Shown here: in pieces, positions 9,354 to 17,631 of the stretch
Numbering within the stretch: position 1 is the stretch's first letter
Layout of the letters: each line of letters begins with the position of its first letter
Assembly: GCA_905234125.1 (NCBI GenBank)
Contig: CAJOGQ010000015.1
Span: 1-36,821 of the forward strand
DNA length: 36,821 bases
Origin: an uncultured Bacteroidaceae bacterium
Lineage (GTDB): Bacteria > Bacteroidota > Bacteroidia > Bacteroidales > Bacteroidaceae
Direction of reading: 5' to 3'
Translations under genes and position numbers: made by a program
Notes under the pieces: model-generated
What the model was told of the DNA's origin: nothing
The model's input: the letters and a program-made list of their open reading frames with translations, nothing else
Databases searched by the model: none

Positions 9354-10363
9354 TGACATTTACACAAATATGCAGTGGAATCAGGGCACGTCTTCCGCTT
9401 GCCCTCCAGTTCCTTATCGAGACGCTCTCCTATTGGCGACGTCTCTGCCGATACAATGCGAGCATCCGCACAGATCGTGACATCCGCAAGATGCAGTACA
9501 CGCTCCTGAGAGAGACGCACGTCATCGAAAAGGGCATGTCCATGCAGAATCCACGTCGTGGTTTCGGACAGGAGAAGGTGAGGGCGCTGATGGAACGTCT
9601 GCGCAAATACAATCGCATCTACGGTTCGCTGGAGAAGGACTTCCTCTACCGTCCCCTCACGACCATCAAGTCCTACTTCGCTTTTCAGCACAAGGAGCAG
9701 GTGGATGTGTCGGAGTTGGAAACGCTGTATGCCAAGTTGTGTGAAGAGGCTGGCATCTCCGCCGACAGCCTCTCCTTGCCAGCAGGCATCAAGACAAGTA
9801 CTGCTGATGCATTGAAGCAAGAGGCGAGAAGTGACTTCTCTTCTTTGCTTTATGGCCGACATTCCATCCGATACTTCAAGGAAGAACTACCCTCCAAGGA
9901 TATGTTGGATGAGGCACTCACGTTGGCTTCACGCACCCCCTCTGCATGCAATCGGCAGGCTTGGCACACCCACATCTACTTTGGTGACGAGTGCCACGAA
10001 CTGCTTCGGATGCAAGATGGTTGCAAGGGCTTCTTCCAAGACATCCCCTGTTGCATCGTAGTCACTGCCGACATGAAAGGATTCCTCGGCCATGAGCCTT
10101 TCCAATGCTATGTCGATGGTGGACTCTATGCCCAGAACCTCATCAACGCCCTCCACTTTTTAGGGCTCGGTTCTATCCCGCTTTCCTGCGGATTCATGAG
10201 CGACAAGCTCCTCCAGATGCAGAAGCGTTTCGACATTCCTGACAACGAGGTGATGGTTGTCATTATCGGAACGGGCTACATGACCGACGAGGTGAAGTTC
10301 GCCGTGTCCGATCGCCAGCCTACCCATCTCACCAACGTTTATCATTCCCCTCCACTTCCATAA
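9350..10363 (+). CDS. Nitroreductase-family protein of the polysaccharide cluster
   Basis: The C-terminal two thirds (about 150-337) resembles the FMN-binding nitroreductase fold: RHSIRYFKEELPSKD with the typical R-x-S-x-R-x-F, then SRTPSACNRQAWHTHIYF (flavin region), and VDGGLYAQNLINALHFLGLG later. The first 150 residues are basic, helical and not recognised. Nitroreductase-like proteins recur beside pyruvyl transferases in exopolysaccharide clusters, but their reaction there is not established, and I cannot name a substrate. The start is taken at 9350 (a second ATG follows at 9353), inside the flippase stop. The frame is open 12 codons upstream, but only within the flippase gene. Confidence 0.8.
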   Translation: MMTFTQICSGIRARLPLALQFLIETLSYWRRLCRYNASIRTDRDIRKMQYTLLRETHVIEKGMSMQNPRRGFGQEKVRALMERLRKYNRIYGSLEKDFLYRPLTTIKSYFAFQHKEQVDVSELETLYAKLCEEAGISADSLSLPAGIKTSTADALKQEARSDFSSLLYGRHSIRYFKEELPSKDMLDEALTLASRTPSACNRQAWHTHIYFGDECHELLRMQDGCKGFFQDIPCCIVVTADMKGFLGHEPFQCYVDGGLYAQNLINALHFLGLGSIPLSCGFMSDKLLQMQKRFDIPDNEVMVVIIGTGYMTDEVKFAVSDRQPTHLTNVYHSPPLP

Positions 10364-10379
10364 CTCTCATTCAAACACC

Positions 10380-11705
10380 GTGTATTTCGTTCCGCTGATA
10401 TATTTCTCATGCCTCACCTACTACCTATGGAGTAGGCACAAGGTTTTTGATGTGGCCGTTTATATGTCCACACTCTTCACCATCACCTCGCTTTGTTGTG
10501 TGCTGATGGTTGTGGGCGGTTTCATGTCCCAAAACAGTGGCGTGCTCTTCGATGGATGGGATCCCGACTTCGGCATCATTCCCACGATACTTTACTGCGG
10601 ACTCATCACCGTCACGATTTTGCCTTTCTCCTTCATCCGTCCTGAAAAGCTGGAGGACATCGGCAATGTTCACCGCTGGATTGTTCTGGGCTTCACCCTC
10701 TTCATCGTCCTGCAGGGCGTGTTGATGTACTACCTCGTGGGTGAGTTCGTTTCCGACCTGCTCAATGGCGACTTCAAGTTTCTGAAGGATTCCCACTATT
10801 CGGGCGACATCTCGCCAGCCGATGCCAAGATGCTCACCTTGCCTGGTCCCTTGCAGGCCATGTTCCTGCTGAGTTTCACGACCCTGCTTGCCCTTCCGCT
10901 CTTCTTCTACTACTCTTGTGTGGAGAAGCGGAGCCTGTGGCTCACATCACCACTCCTGCTCGTATCCATCAGCCCCATTCTTCGAGGCGTGTTGATGGCC
11001 GACCGAACCGAAATCATCCACTACGGACTGATGTTCTTCTTCTGCGTCGTGTTCTTCCAGCATTTCATCACGAAAAAGGTGCGCAACTTCCTCCTGGCAC
11101 TTGGTGTGCCCACGTTGGCCATCGGAATGGTCTATTTCATTGCCGTGTCCGCCTCCCGATTCGAGGATGACGAGGAGGGTGCCGGCGGTAGTGTGCTTGA
11201 GTATGCAGGTCAGTCTTATGCCAACTTTTGCTATTTTTACGACAACCACAACCCCGACCTCTACTACATCGAGCGCGAGCTCCCTATCATCTCCTACTTC
11301 CTGCTCGATAATCAGTATGTTGACACCAAGGAAGAGCGCACCGCCAAGGAGGGATTTTTCGTTGGCGTGTTCGCTTCCCATGTCGGTTCGTGGATGCTCG
11401 ACCTCGGCGTGGTAGGGGGCATATTCCTCAGCTTAGCCTTTGCCGGACTCTGTTGCGTGGTCATCTGGCGATACGACCGAACCTCGTTCGATGTGGGCGA
11501 CGTCCTGATGCTCTACACGCTTGGCGCCGTTCCCACATTCGGCATCTTCTACTACCGCTACTATTCCATCGCAACCGCCGTCGTCTATGTCGCGGCTGGT
11601 GCCCTCTATCTATGTTCCAAGATTGATTTCGTATGGAAGCGTGACGAGGTGGACACCCAGATGCATCCTGCCGATTCCGAAACCTCAGAACTTCTACAGT
11701 CATGA
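10380..11705 (+). CDS. Wzy-like repeat-unit polymerase
   Basis: A 441-residue integral membrane protein with many hydrophobic helices and one large soluble loop in its second half (about 260-340, from SASRFEDDEEGAG to LLDNQYVDTKEERTAKEG). That layout is typical of O-antigen/oligosaccharide polymerases, which join repeat units in the periplasm. Family members diverge strongly, so the call rests on topology and position more than on motifs. The start is a GTG at 10380 (reading VYFVPLIYFS), 16 bp after the nitroreductase stop. The end overlaps the pyruvyl transferase start by four bases (ATGA at 11702-11705). Confidence 0.75.
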   Translation: MYFVPLIYFSCLTYYLWSRHKVFDVAVYMSTLFTITSLCCVLMVVGGFMSQNSGVLFDGWDPDFGIIPTILYCGLITVTILPFSFIRPEKLEDIGNVHRWIVLGFTLFIVLQGVLMYYLVGEFVSDLLNGDFKFLKDSHYSGDISPADAKMLTLPGPLQAMFLLSFTTLLALPLFFYYSCVEKRSLWLTSPLLLVSISPILRGVLMADRTEIIHYGLMFFFCVVFFQHFITKKVRNFLLALGVPTLAIGMVYFIAVSASRFEDDEEGAGGSVLEYAGQSYANFCYFYDNHNPDLYYIERELPIISYFLLDNQYVDTKEERTAKEGFFVGVFASHVGSWMLDLGVVGGIFLSLAFAGLCCVVIWRYDRTSFDVGDVLMLYTLGAVPTFGIFYYRYYSIATAVVYVAAGALYLCSKIDFVWKRDEVDTQMHPADSETSELLQS

Positions 11706-12883
11706 GATACTTCTTCCCCATACATCTCGATGGTGGCAACCGTGGATGCGAAGCCATCGCCAAGGGTTCAGCCCTTCTGATTGGTGCTCCAGCCGACCAG
11801 CTCTTCGGCTATTGTCGCGATGTGGCGCTCGACCGCCGTCTTGGCCTCGACCGCTACCTCCAGCTTGTGCCCTGCCAACGTGAGTCCTTCGTGGTCGACA
11901 AGTCCCTCGGACTCATCAACCGTCTTTTCCACACCACCAAGACCCTCGAGGCGCGACTCCTCTATCCCTACCGAACCTTCCTCCGCCTCATGACGCCGCA
12001 GGACATCATGATTTCCACCGGTGGCGACATGCTCTGCTACGACGACAACGAGGTCATCTTCACCAACAACCTCCTCCATGCCCAAGGAATGAAGACCATC
12101 CTTTGGGGCTGTTCGATGGGGCCAGAGAACATGACGTCAGCCAAGCGCCAGACCCTCTTCAACTTCTCTCTCATCTACACCCGCGAGTCGCTCACCTACA
12201 ACTACTTCCGTCAGCTCGGCCTACCCAACGTTTGTCTCCTGCCCGACCCGGCCTTCATCCTGCCAGACGACCCCTGCACCCTTCCTCCCTGCTTCAGCGG
12301 CGACAAGAAGGTCATCGGCCTCAACGTCAGCAACTACGTGATGGGAGGCATGCGTCTCGACGGACGTTTCGGTCAGGAAGTCCTCAGTCTCATCCGTCAG
12401 ATTCTCCTCAAGACCGACTACCACATTCTCCTCATCCCCCACGTCACCTGGAACGACGGACGCATCAATCAGGACGACCGCGAGATGGCACGCCTCATTC
12501 GCGATCACTTCGCCCCCGGACGCATCTCCATTCTCGACATCGACGTCCTCAACTACTGCCAGATTCGCCACGTCATCTCCCGTTGTCATCTTTTCATTGG
12601 AGCCCGTACCCATGCCGTCATTTCCGCCTACGCCATGTGCGTGCCCACCATCGCCCTCGGCTATTCCATCAAGTCCCGCGGTATTGCTCTCGACCTCGGC
12701 CTCGATGCCCAGCTCGTCTGCAACTGTCGTGACTTCACCCCCGGCGACCTCCTCCATTCTTTCCACTATCTCGACACCCATGCCAACGACATCCGCGCCC
12801 ATCTCCAAGCCCTCATGCCCGACTACAAACAGCGCACCTACCAGATTCGTGAACATCTGGCAGGACTGCTCAAGCGTGACTAA
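11702..12883 (+). CDS. Polysaccharide pyruvyl transferase family protein
   Basis: Matches the CsaB-like pyruvyl transferase family (PF04230), which attaches pyruvate from phosphoenolpyruvate as a ketal on a glycan sugar and so adds negative charge. Visible marks are the N-terminal DGGNRGCEAIAKGS, the ISTGGDMLCYDDNE segment (about 101-114), LWGCSMGPENM, and the C-terminal ARTHAVISAYAMCVPTIALG typical of the GT-B-like fold. The 393-residue length fits. It is the last gene of the plus-strand cluster, coupled to the polymerase by a four-base overlap. It ends 21 bp from the convergent queF. Its codons are strongly C-ending, more so than the first genes of the cluster; clpB in this window is similar, so this alone does not show transfer. 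Confidence 0.87.
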   Translation: MRYFFPIHLDGGNRGCEAIAKGSALLIGAPADQLFGYCRDVALDRRLGLDRYLQLVPCQRESFVVDKSLGLINRLFHTTKTLEARLLYPYRTFLRLMTPQDIMISTGGDMLCYDDNEVIFTNNLLHAQGMKTILWGCSMGPENMTSAKRQTLFNFSLIYTRESLTYNYFRQLGLPNVCLLPDPAFILPDDPCTLPPCFSGDKKVIGLNVSNYVMGGMRLDGRFGQEVLSLIRQILLKTDYHILLIPHVTWNDGRINQDDREMARLIRDHFAPGRISILDIDVLNYCQIRHVISRCHLFIGARTHAVISAYAMCVPTIALGYSIKSRGIALDLGLDAQLVCNCRDFTPGDLLHSFHYLDTHANDIRAHLQALMPDYKQRTYQIREHLAGLLKRD

Positions 12884-12904
12884 TCTGTATTTGAAAGCCG
12901 ATGA

Positions 12905-13366
12905 TTAAATGGCGTGGTGCAAGAGACGGTACTGCGCCATCTCTTCGTATTTGGTGCTGGGGCGTCCGTAGTTGGCGTAGGGATAGATGCTGATGCCGCC
13001 GCGGGGGGTGAAGATGCCTGTGACTTCGATGTAGCGGGGATCCATGAGGCGGATGAGGTCTTTCATGATGATGTTGACGCAGTCCTCGTGGAAGTCGCCG
13101 TGGTTGCGGAAGGAGAAGAGGTAGAGCTTGAGGGATTTGCTCTCCACCATGCGCTGGTCGGGCAGGTAGGAGATGCGGATCTCTGCAAAGTCGGGCTGGC
13201 TGGTGATGGGGCACAGGCTGGTGAACTCGGGACAGTTGAACTGAACCCAGTAGTCGTTCTCGGGATGTTTGTTCTGGAAGGTTTCCAGCACTTCAGGGGC
13301 GTAGTCCTGACGGTATTCGGTCTTCTTGCCGAGGGCGGTGAGACCTTCTTGTTCTCTTGAAGTCAT
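12905..13366 (-). CDS. queF: 7-cyano-7-deazaguanine (preQ0) reductase, short type
   Basis: Reduces the nitrile of preQ0 to preQ1 with NADPH in queuosine synthesis. The 153-residue size is that of the single-domain enzyme. Catalytic cysteine C52 and aspartate D59 are seen in [13 protein letters not shown]. The QueF motif is E75-S-K-S-L-K80, and the substrate-side H93-E94 lies in NHGDFHED. The start at 13366 (MTSREQEG) fits the family; the frame is open 63 codons further upstream, but only across the end of queC. It is last in the minus-strand operon, 17 bp after queC. Confidence 0.95.
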   Translation of the reverse strand: MTSREQEGLTALGKKTEYRQDYAPEVLETFQNKHPENDYWVQFNCPEFTSLCPITSQPDFAEIRISYLPDQRMVESKSLKLYLFSFRNHGDFHEDCVNIIMKDLIRLMDPRYIEVTGIFTPRGGISIYPYANYGRPSTKYEEMAQYRLLHHAI

Positions 13367-13383
13367 AGGTGTTGTTGATGGAG

Positions 13384-14073
13384 TTAAAGGGACGATAGAT
13401 ATTTCTTGAGTCCTTGACGGCGGAGTTTGCAGGCAGGACATTCGCCACATCCGTCGCCTTTGACGCCGTTGTAGCAGGTAAGGGTTTCGTTGCGCACAAG
13501 GTCGAAAACGCCGAGTTCGTCGGCCAGTTTCCAGGTCTCGGCTTTGTCTATCCACATCAGCGGGGTGTGGATAACGAACTGCTCGTCCATCGCCAGGTTG
13601 AGGGACACGTTGAGCGAACGGATGAAGGAGTCGCGGCAGTCGGGATAGCCTGAGTAGTCGGTTTGTGAGACGCCGGTGACAAGGTTCATGATGCCGTGCT
13701 CGCGGGCATAGACAGCGGCGATGGCGAGGAAGAAGAGGTTGCGGCCTGGCACGAAGGTGTTGGGAGGCGTGATGCGTCCGTCGGGCATGTCGGGCGAGGG
13801 AGTGGGAGGCTCTTTGTCCATGATGATGGATGTATCGGTGAGGGAGCAGCCTGTGCTGAGCTCGCTGATGAAGGAGACGTCTTTCTCCTCGAAGGGAACG
13901 CCTGCACGCTCGGCTATGCCACGGGCAATGTCAACTTCCACCACGTGTTTCTGGCCATATCGGAAGCAGAGGGCGCGCACTTCGTCGAAATGCTTCTTCG
14001 CCCAAAAGAGGCATGTGGTGCTGTCCTGTCCGCCTGAATAGACGACCAGCGCTTTTCTGTGATCGAGAATCAT
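13384..14073 (-). CDS. queC: 7-cyano-7-deazaguanine synthase
   Basis: Converts 7-carboxy-7-deazaguanine to preQ0 using ammonia and ATP. The 229-residue protein opens with the ATP-pyrophosphatase P-loop SGGQDSTT (13-20). Near its end are the zinc ligands C200, C209, C212 and C215 (CGECPAC). The start [15 protein letters not shown] at 14073 overlaps the transporter stop by four bases (ATGA). An upstream extension of 100 codons is only the other frame of the transporter gene. The earlier steps (queD, queE, folE) are not in the window. Confidence 0.95.
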   Translation of the reverse strand: MILDHRKALVVYSGGQDSTTCLFWAKKHFDEVRALCFRYGQKHVVEVDIARGIAERAGVPFEEKDVSFISELSTGCSLTDTSIIMDKEPPTPSPDMPDGRITPPNTFVPGRNLFFLAIAAVYAREHGIMNLVTGVSQTDYSGYPDCRDSFIRSLNVSLNLAMDEQFVIHTPLMWIDKAETWKLADELGVFDLVRNETLTCYNGVKGDGCGECPACKLRRQGLKKYLSSL

Positions 14074-14756
14074 ATTTCTTTTATCTTGAAGATGTTGTAG
14101 GATATGTTGGTGTCGTACACGCTGACGCCTTCGTGGCGCTTGACGTACTTGACGACTTGGGTGGTGAGGGGCAAGACGATGATTTCGTAGAGGGTCTTGG
14201 CCGACACCTGGAGAATCATCATCTTGACCAATTCGCTGGCCGGCATCAGACCGCCAAACGCGAGCGGGAAGAAGATGAGCGAGTCGGCGCCTTCGCCCAA
14301 CAATGTGGAAAGGATGGCGCGCAGTGAGAAGCGACGCTCCTGATGGCGCAACTTCATGCGGCTCATCACCCATGCGTTGAGGAACGATCCGACGAGGAAG
14401 GCGATCAGACTGGCTGTGGCGATTCGCGGAGCCAATCCGAAGACGAACTGGAATGCCTCTTCACCTTCCCAAAATGGCGGTGAGGGGATGACGGTGGCGA
14501 TGGCGCCCATTGCCACGACGAAGAAATTCATGAGAAATCCCATCCAGATGATGAGACGGGCTTTGCGGAATCCCCACACCTCGGCGATGCAGTCGTTGAG
14601 GATGTAGGAAACGGGGAAGACAATCACTCCCGCTGTCAGAGGAAACGGCCCCACTTGCAGGATTTTCGTTCCAAGCAAGTTGGAAGTCACGAGACAGACA
14701 CAAAAAAGTATCCCCATCAACATGAAGGATACGCTGACCATACTGTTTGTTTTCAT
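14070..14756 (-). CDS. yhhQ: Queuosine precursor transporter (YhhQ/VUT family)
   Basis: An inner-membrane carrier of 228 residues with about six hydrophobic helices. Family marks are SNLLGTKI near the N-terminus, [20 protein letters not shown], and [14 protein letters not shown] in the fourth helix region. Homologues import preQ0/preQ1. It sits first in an operon with queC and queF, which supports the role and suggests that salvage and synthesis are turned on together. The start at 14756 ([11 protein letters not shown]) is chosen because the promoter at 14831-14861 and a structured leader lie in the 57-codon open stretch upstream. Confidence 0.9.
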   Translation of the reverse strand: MKTNSMVSVSFMLMGILFCVCLVTSNLLGTKILQVGPFPLTAGVIVFPVSYILNDCIAEVWGFRKARLIIWMGFLMNFFVVAMGAIATVIPSPPFWEGEEAFQFVFGLAPRIATASLIAFLVGSFLNAWVMSRMKLRHQERRFSLRAILSTLLGEGADSLIFFPLAFGGLMPASELVKMMILQVSAKTLYEIIVLPLTTQVVKYVKRHEGVSVYDTNISYNIFKIKEI

Positions 14757-14814
14757 TTGTTCTTGTTTTGTACGAGGTGGACCTTCAACGACTGAAGGTT
14801 TTTCAAGCACTCGG
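14757..14814 (-). promoter_or_regulatory. Structured leader of the queuosine operon, possible preQ1-type pseudoknot
   Basis: Read on the minus strand from the predicted start near 14824, the leader holds an outer stem (CCGAG-UG at 14814-14808 with CACCUCG at 14779-14773). Inside it is a perfect hairpin (CCUUCA with UGAAGG, 14798-14782). In addition, CUUG in the first loop (14807-14804) can pair with CAAG in the A-rich tail (14765-14762), just before the ATG, making an H-type pseudoknot. Known preQ1 switches are H-type pseudoknots before queuosine genes. I see no match to the preQ1-I consensus, so a ligand is only inferred. Confidence 0.35.
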
Positions 14815-14830
14815 ATTTGTAAATCGGCTG

Positions 14831-14861
14831 CAAAGGTACGATTAAGTGAGAAGAATACAAA
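14831..14861 (-). promoter_or_regulatory. Promoter of the queuosine operon
   Basis: On the minus strand, TTTG (14861-14858) and TACCTTTG (14838-14831) are 19 bp apart, a full match to the Bacteroidetes consensus. Transcription would begin near 14824. It lies in the 325-bp gap between the transporter and the plus-strand fusion gene. The rest of the gap is A/T-rich with no coding sign. Confidence 0.75.
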
Positions 14862-14996
14862 ATTGAATAAAGAAAAAATGAAGTGGAGAATTGAAAAAAC
14901 GAAGTCAATAATGAAAAAAAGGGGCATAAGACAAGAAAAATGAGGAAAAAGAACAACTTCAATCCGTCATTCCTTCCATTCTTCATTCTTTATTCT

Positions 14997-15004
14997 TACC
15001 TTTG
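14997..15004 (+). promoter_or_regulatory. -7 element of the fusion-gene operon
   Basis: TACCTTTG, 78 bp before the start at 15082, with no TTTG at -33. Just upstream (14967-14996) the repeated TTCCATTCTTCATTCTTTAT resembles the ATTCCTCATTCC-type junction repeat at 36121-36209. Confidence 0.55.
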
Positions 15005-15081
15005 CAACATTCTAATGAGATAAGTGTTTGGTGTTTCACCATTTTTCTTGTGTTTTTAATTTTCTAATCATCTAATTCTGT

Positions 15082-17595
15082 ATGAATGGCATCGATAACA
15101 AGGCTATAGACTGTTTCGTGGTCTATGCTGACGCAGAAACGACATTGGTCACGTTGAAGCAGTTGAGCGAGGAGCCTTTGGTGAATAAAATACATGTGCT
15201 GATGCAAGGGAATGAGCCTTGTCCTTTCATGGGGTGTGAGGTGCTGAGAGTGGACAACTACCTGAGCTCTCACACGCTGAAAACAATTGTGGCGATGCTG
15301 GCTGCGCCTTACGCTTTGGTGTGCATCAAACCCACCGCCATCCATTTCGGCTATCAGGCCATCAGCAGAATGGTTTCGGTGGCGGAGAGCGTTGACCCCG
15401 CAATGGTCTATTCCGACCGCATGCTACTGAAGAACGGCGAGCCTGTGAAGTGTCCCACGATGGACTTCTACTATGGCAGTGTGCGCGATGATTTCGATTT
15501 CGGTTCTGTTCAGCTGATTAACGCCACGAACCTGAAGAAATATGTGGAGGAGAATCCTGATGCCGATTACAAATATTCAGGCTGGTACGACCTGCAACTC
15601 TTTTCCCTGCGTCGCAAACGCATCGCTGCCTTGTTCCATATCCGCGAATTTCTCTACTCGGAAGTGGAGCAAGACTTGCGCAAGAGTGGCGAGAAGCAAT
15701 TTGATTATGTGGATCCTCGCAATCGTGAGGTGCAGAAGGAACGTGAACTGGTTTGCACACAACACCTGAAACAGATTGGCTCCTACATCGAGCCTGAGAG
15801 CATTGTGGATGTGTCGGTCGAGCGTTATGACTTTGACCGCGAGGCATCCGTCATCATCCCTGTCAGAGATCGTGTCAAGACCATCGAGGATGCCATCAAG
15901 AGCGCTCTGTCACAGCGCACCACGTTCGAATTCAACGTGATGGTGGTGGACAATCATTCCACTGATGGCACGACGGAGGTGATTCAGAAGTTGGCATCGG
16001 AGGATTCGCGTGTTGTCCACATCATCCCAGAACGCAGAGACCTGCGCATCGGTGGTTGCTGGAGTCTCGCTTTCAACGACTTGCGTTGCGGACGCTTTGC
16101 CGTGCAGTTGGACAGCGACGACCTCTACAGCGGAACGGACACTCTGCAACGCATCGTCGACAAGTTCTATGAAGAGCATTGCGGAATGGTGATTGGTTCC
16201 TATCGCATGTGCAACTTCCAACTCGAGACCCTGCCCCCTGGCCTCATCGACCATCGTGAGTGGACGCCAGAGAACGGCCACAACAATGCCCTGCGCATCA
16301 ACGGTCTGGGCGCTCCGCGCGCTTTCTTCACGCCGTTGCTCAGAAAGATTGGCATGCCCAACACTTCCTACGGAGAAGATTATTCTGTAGGTCTGGCTTT
16401 CAGCCGTAAGTATAAGATTGGCAGAATCTACGACGAACTGTACCTCTGCCGTCGTTGGGAAGGCAACAGCGACGCATCTCTGACGCCTGACAAAGTCAAT
16501 CGCAACAATATTTATAAGGACAGCCTGCGCACGATGGAAATCATCGACCGTCGCCGACTGAACGAATATTGGCAGAATGGTGCCACGAACGAGAACGCAA
16601 ACTCCTTGTTCGTCTCTCAGCTGGCAAATTGGAAAACTGCTCGCGAACGCTACGACCAGCTGGCTCATGTAGCAGTCAGCGAGTTCGACATCGATGGATG
16701 CCGTCTGATGGCACAATACAATCCTGCACGCATCGTCTCGACAGGGGCAAACGTTGACCCAGAAACCATCAAGCGCCGTCCTTGCTTCCTTTGCGATGTG
16801 AACCGTCCAGAAGAGCAGAAAAGCTTCCCCATGCTGAAGAAGTATCACCTTCTGCTGAATCCGAATCCGATTCTTCCCAAGCATTTCACCATCCCATTGC
16901 GCCACCATCGCAAACAGCGGATTCTGGAGTATTACGAAGACATGATGGAGATAGCTTCACAGTTGAGCGAACTCTTCGTCTTCTACAATGGTCCGCAATG
17001 TGGAGCCAGCGCGCCCGACCACATGCACTTCCAGGCAGGTAGCCGAGGGGTTGTGCCTTTGGAGCGCGATTGGTCGGAGCTTTATCAGCCTTACCTCTCA
17101 CGCATCTGGCCTATCAGCGAGGAAGAGTATCTGGAAGCCATGAAACTCTACATGGTGGCAGACAGCACGGGCGTTTTCAGTCTGCGCAACTATCTGTGTC
17201 CAGGCGTGGTGATCATCACTCGCACACCTCATGCCAACAAGATTCTTTTTGAGAAGATATACCAATCGATGCCTATCCCTGACGGACAATACGAACCGAT
17301 GATGAACATCATGGCTTGGTCGCAGTCGAGTTCGACCGATGGCTACGAGCGCATCGTCAGCATCATCATACCCCGTTCGAAGCATCGTCCTGATTGCTAT
17401 TTCAATGAAGGCGACGAGCAGGTGGTGGTGAGTCCAGGAGCGCTCGATATGGGCGGAATGGTCATCACCCCTCGCGAGGAAGACTTCAAGAAGATGGACG
17501 GAGAACTGGCCAAATCCATCATTCAGGAGTGTGCGTATTCACTTGACGACGAGCTCAGTATGATTGTAAAGTTCAAGGGGGGGAGGGTAAAATAG
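15082..17595 (+). CDS. Three-part fusion: two GT2-like domains and a DUF4922 (HIT-like phosphorylase) domain
   Basis: An 837-residue protein without signal peptide or membrane helices. Residues 1-230 look like a worn GT-A fold (VYSDRMLLKNGEPVKCP). Residues 250-480 are a full family 2 glycosyltransferase: ASVIIPVRDR, VMVVDNHSTDGT, the nucleotide-sugar acidic motif D344-S-D-D347, and GEDYSVGL. Residues 560-837 match DUF4922: a cysteine pair in RRPCFLCDVNRP, then H647-M-H649-F-Q651 in a HIT-like arrangement related to nucleotide-sugar phosphorylases. The gene heads a tight operon with SpoIID (36 bp later) and two AmpG-like carriers, so a role in handling peptidoglycan sugars is possible. Reaction and substrate are unknown. 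Domain borders are estimates by eye. Confidence 0.8.
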   Translation: MNGIDNKAIDCFVVYADAETTLVTLKQLSEEPLVNKIHVLMQGNEPCPFMGCEVLRVDNYLSSHTLKTIVAMLAAPYALVCIKPTAIHFGYQAISRMVSVAESVDPAMVYSDRMLLKNGEPVKCPTMDFYYGSVRDDFDFGSVQLINATNLKKYVEENPDADYKYSGWYDLQLFSLRRKRIAALFHIREFLYSEVEQDLRKSGEKQFDYVDPRNREVQKERELVCTQHLKQIGSYIEPESIVDVSVERYDFDREASVIIPVRDRVKTIEDAIKSALSQRTTFEFNVMVVDNHSTDGTTEVIQKLASEDSRVVHIIPERRDLRIGGCWSLAFNDLRCGRFAVQLDSDDLYSGTDTLQRIVDKFYEEHCGMVIGSYRMCNFQLETLPPGLIDHREWTPENGHNNALRINGLGAPRAFFTPLLRKIGMPNTSYGEDYSVGLAFSRKYKIGRIYDELYLCRRWEGNSDASLTPDKVNRNNIYKDSLRTMEIIDRRRLNEYWQNGATNENANSLFVSQLANWKTARERYDQLAHVAVSEFDIDGCRLMAQYNPARIVSTGANVDPETIKRRPCFLCDVNRPEEQKSFPMLKKYHLLLNPNPILPKHFTIPLRHHRKQRILEYYEDMMEIASQLSELFVFYNGPQCGASAPDHMHFQAGSRGVVPLERDWSELYQPYLSRIWPISEEEYLEAMKLYMVADSTGVFSLRNYLCPGVVIITRTPHANKILFEKIYQSMPIPDGQYEPMMNIMAWSQSSSTDGYERIVSIIIPRSKHRPDCYFNEGDEQVVVSPGALDMGGMVITPREEDFKKMDGELAKSIIQECAYSLDDELSMIVKFKGGRVK

Positions 17596-17631
17596 AAGGC
17601 TCGGCCGGGAACGCGCGTTAGAAAGGCTTGT

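Noticed and set aside
11702-12883. Recent transfer of the pyruvyl transferase gene, based on C-ending codons
   Set aside because: clpB and other housekeeping genes in the window have similar codon use, so composition alone does not support it.
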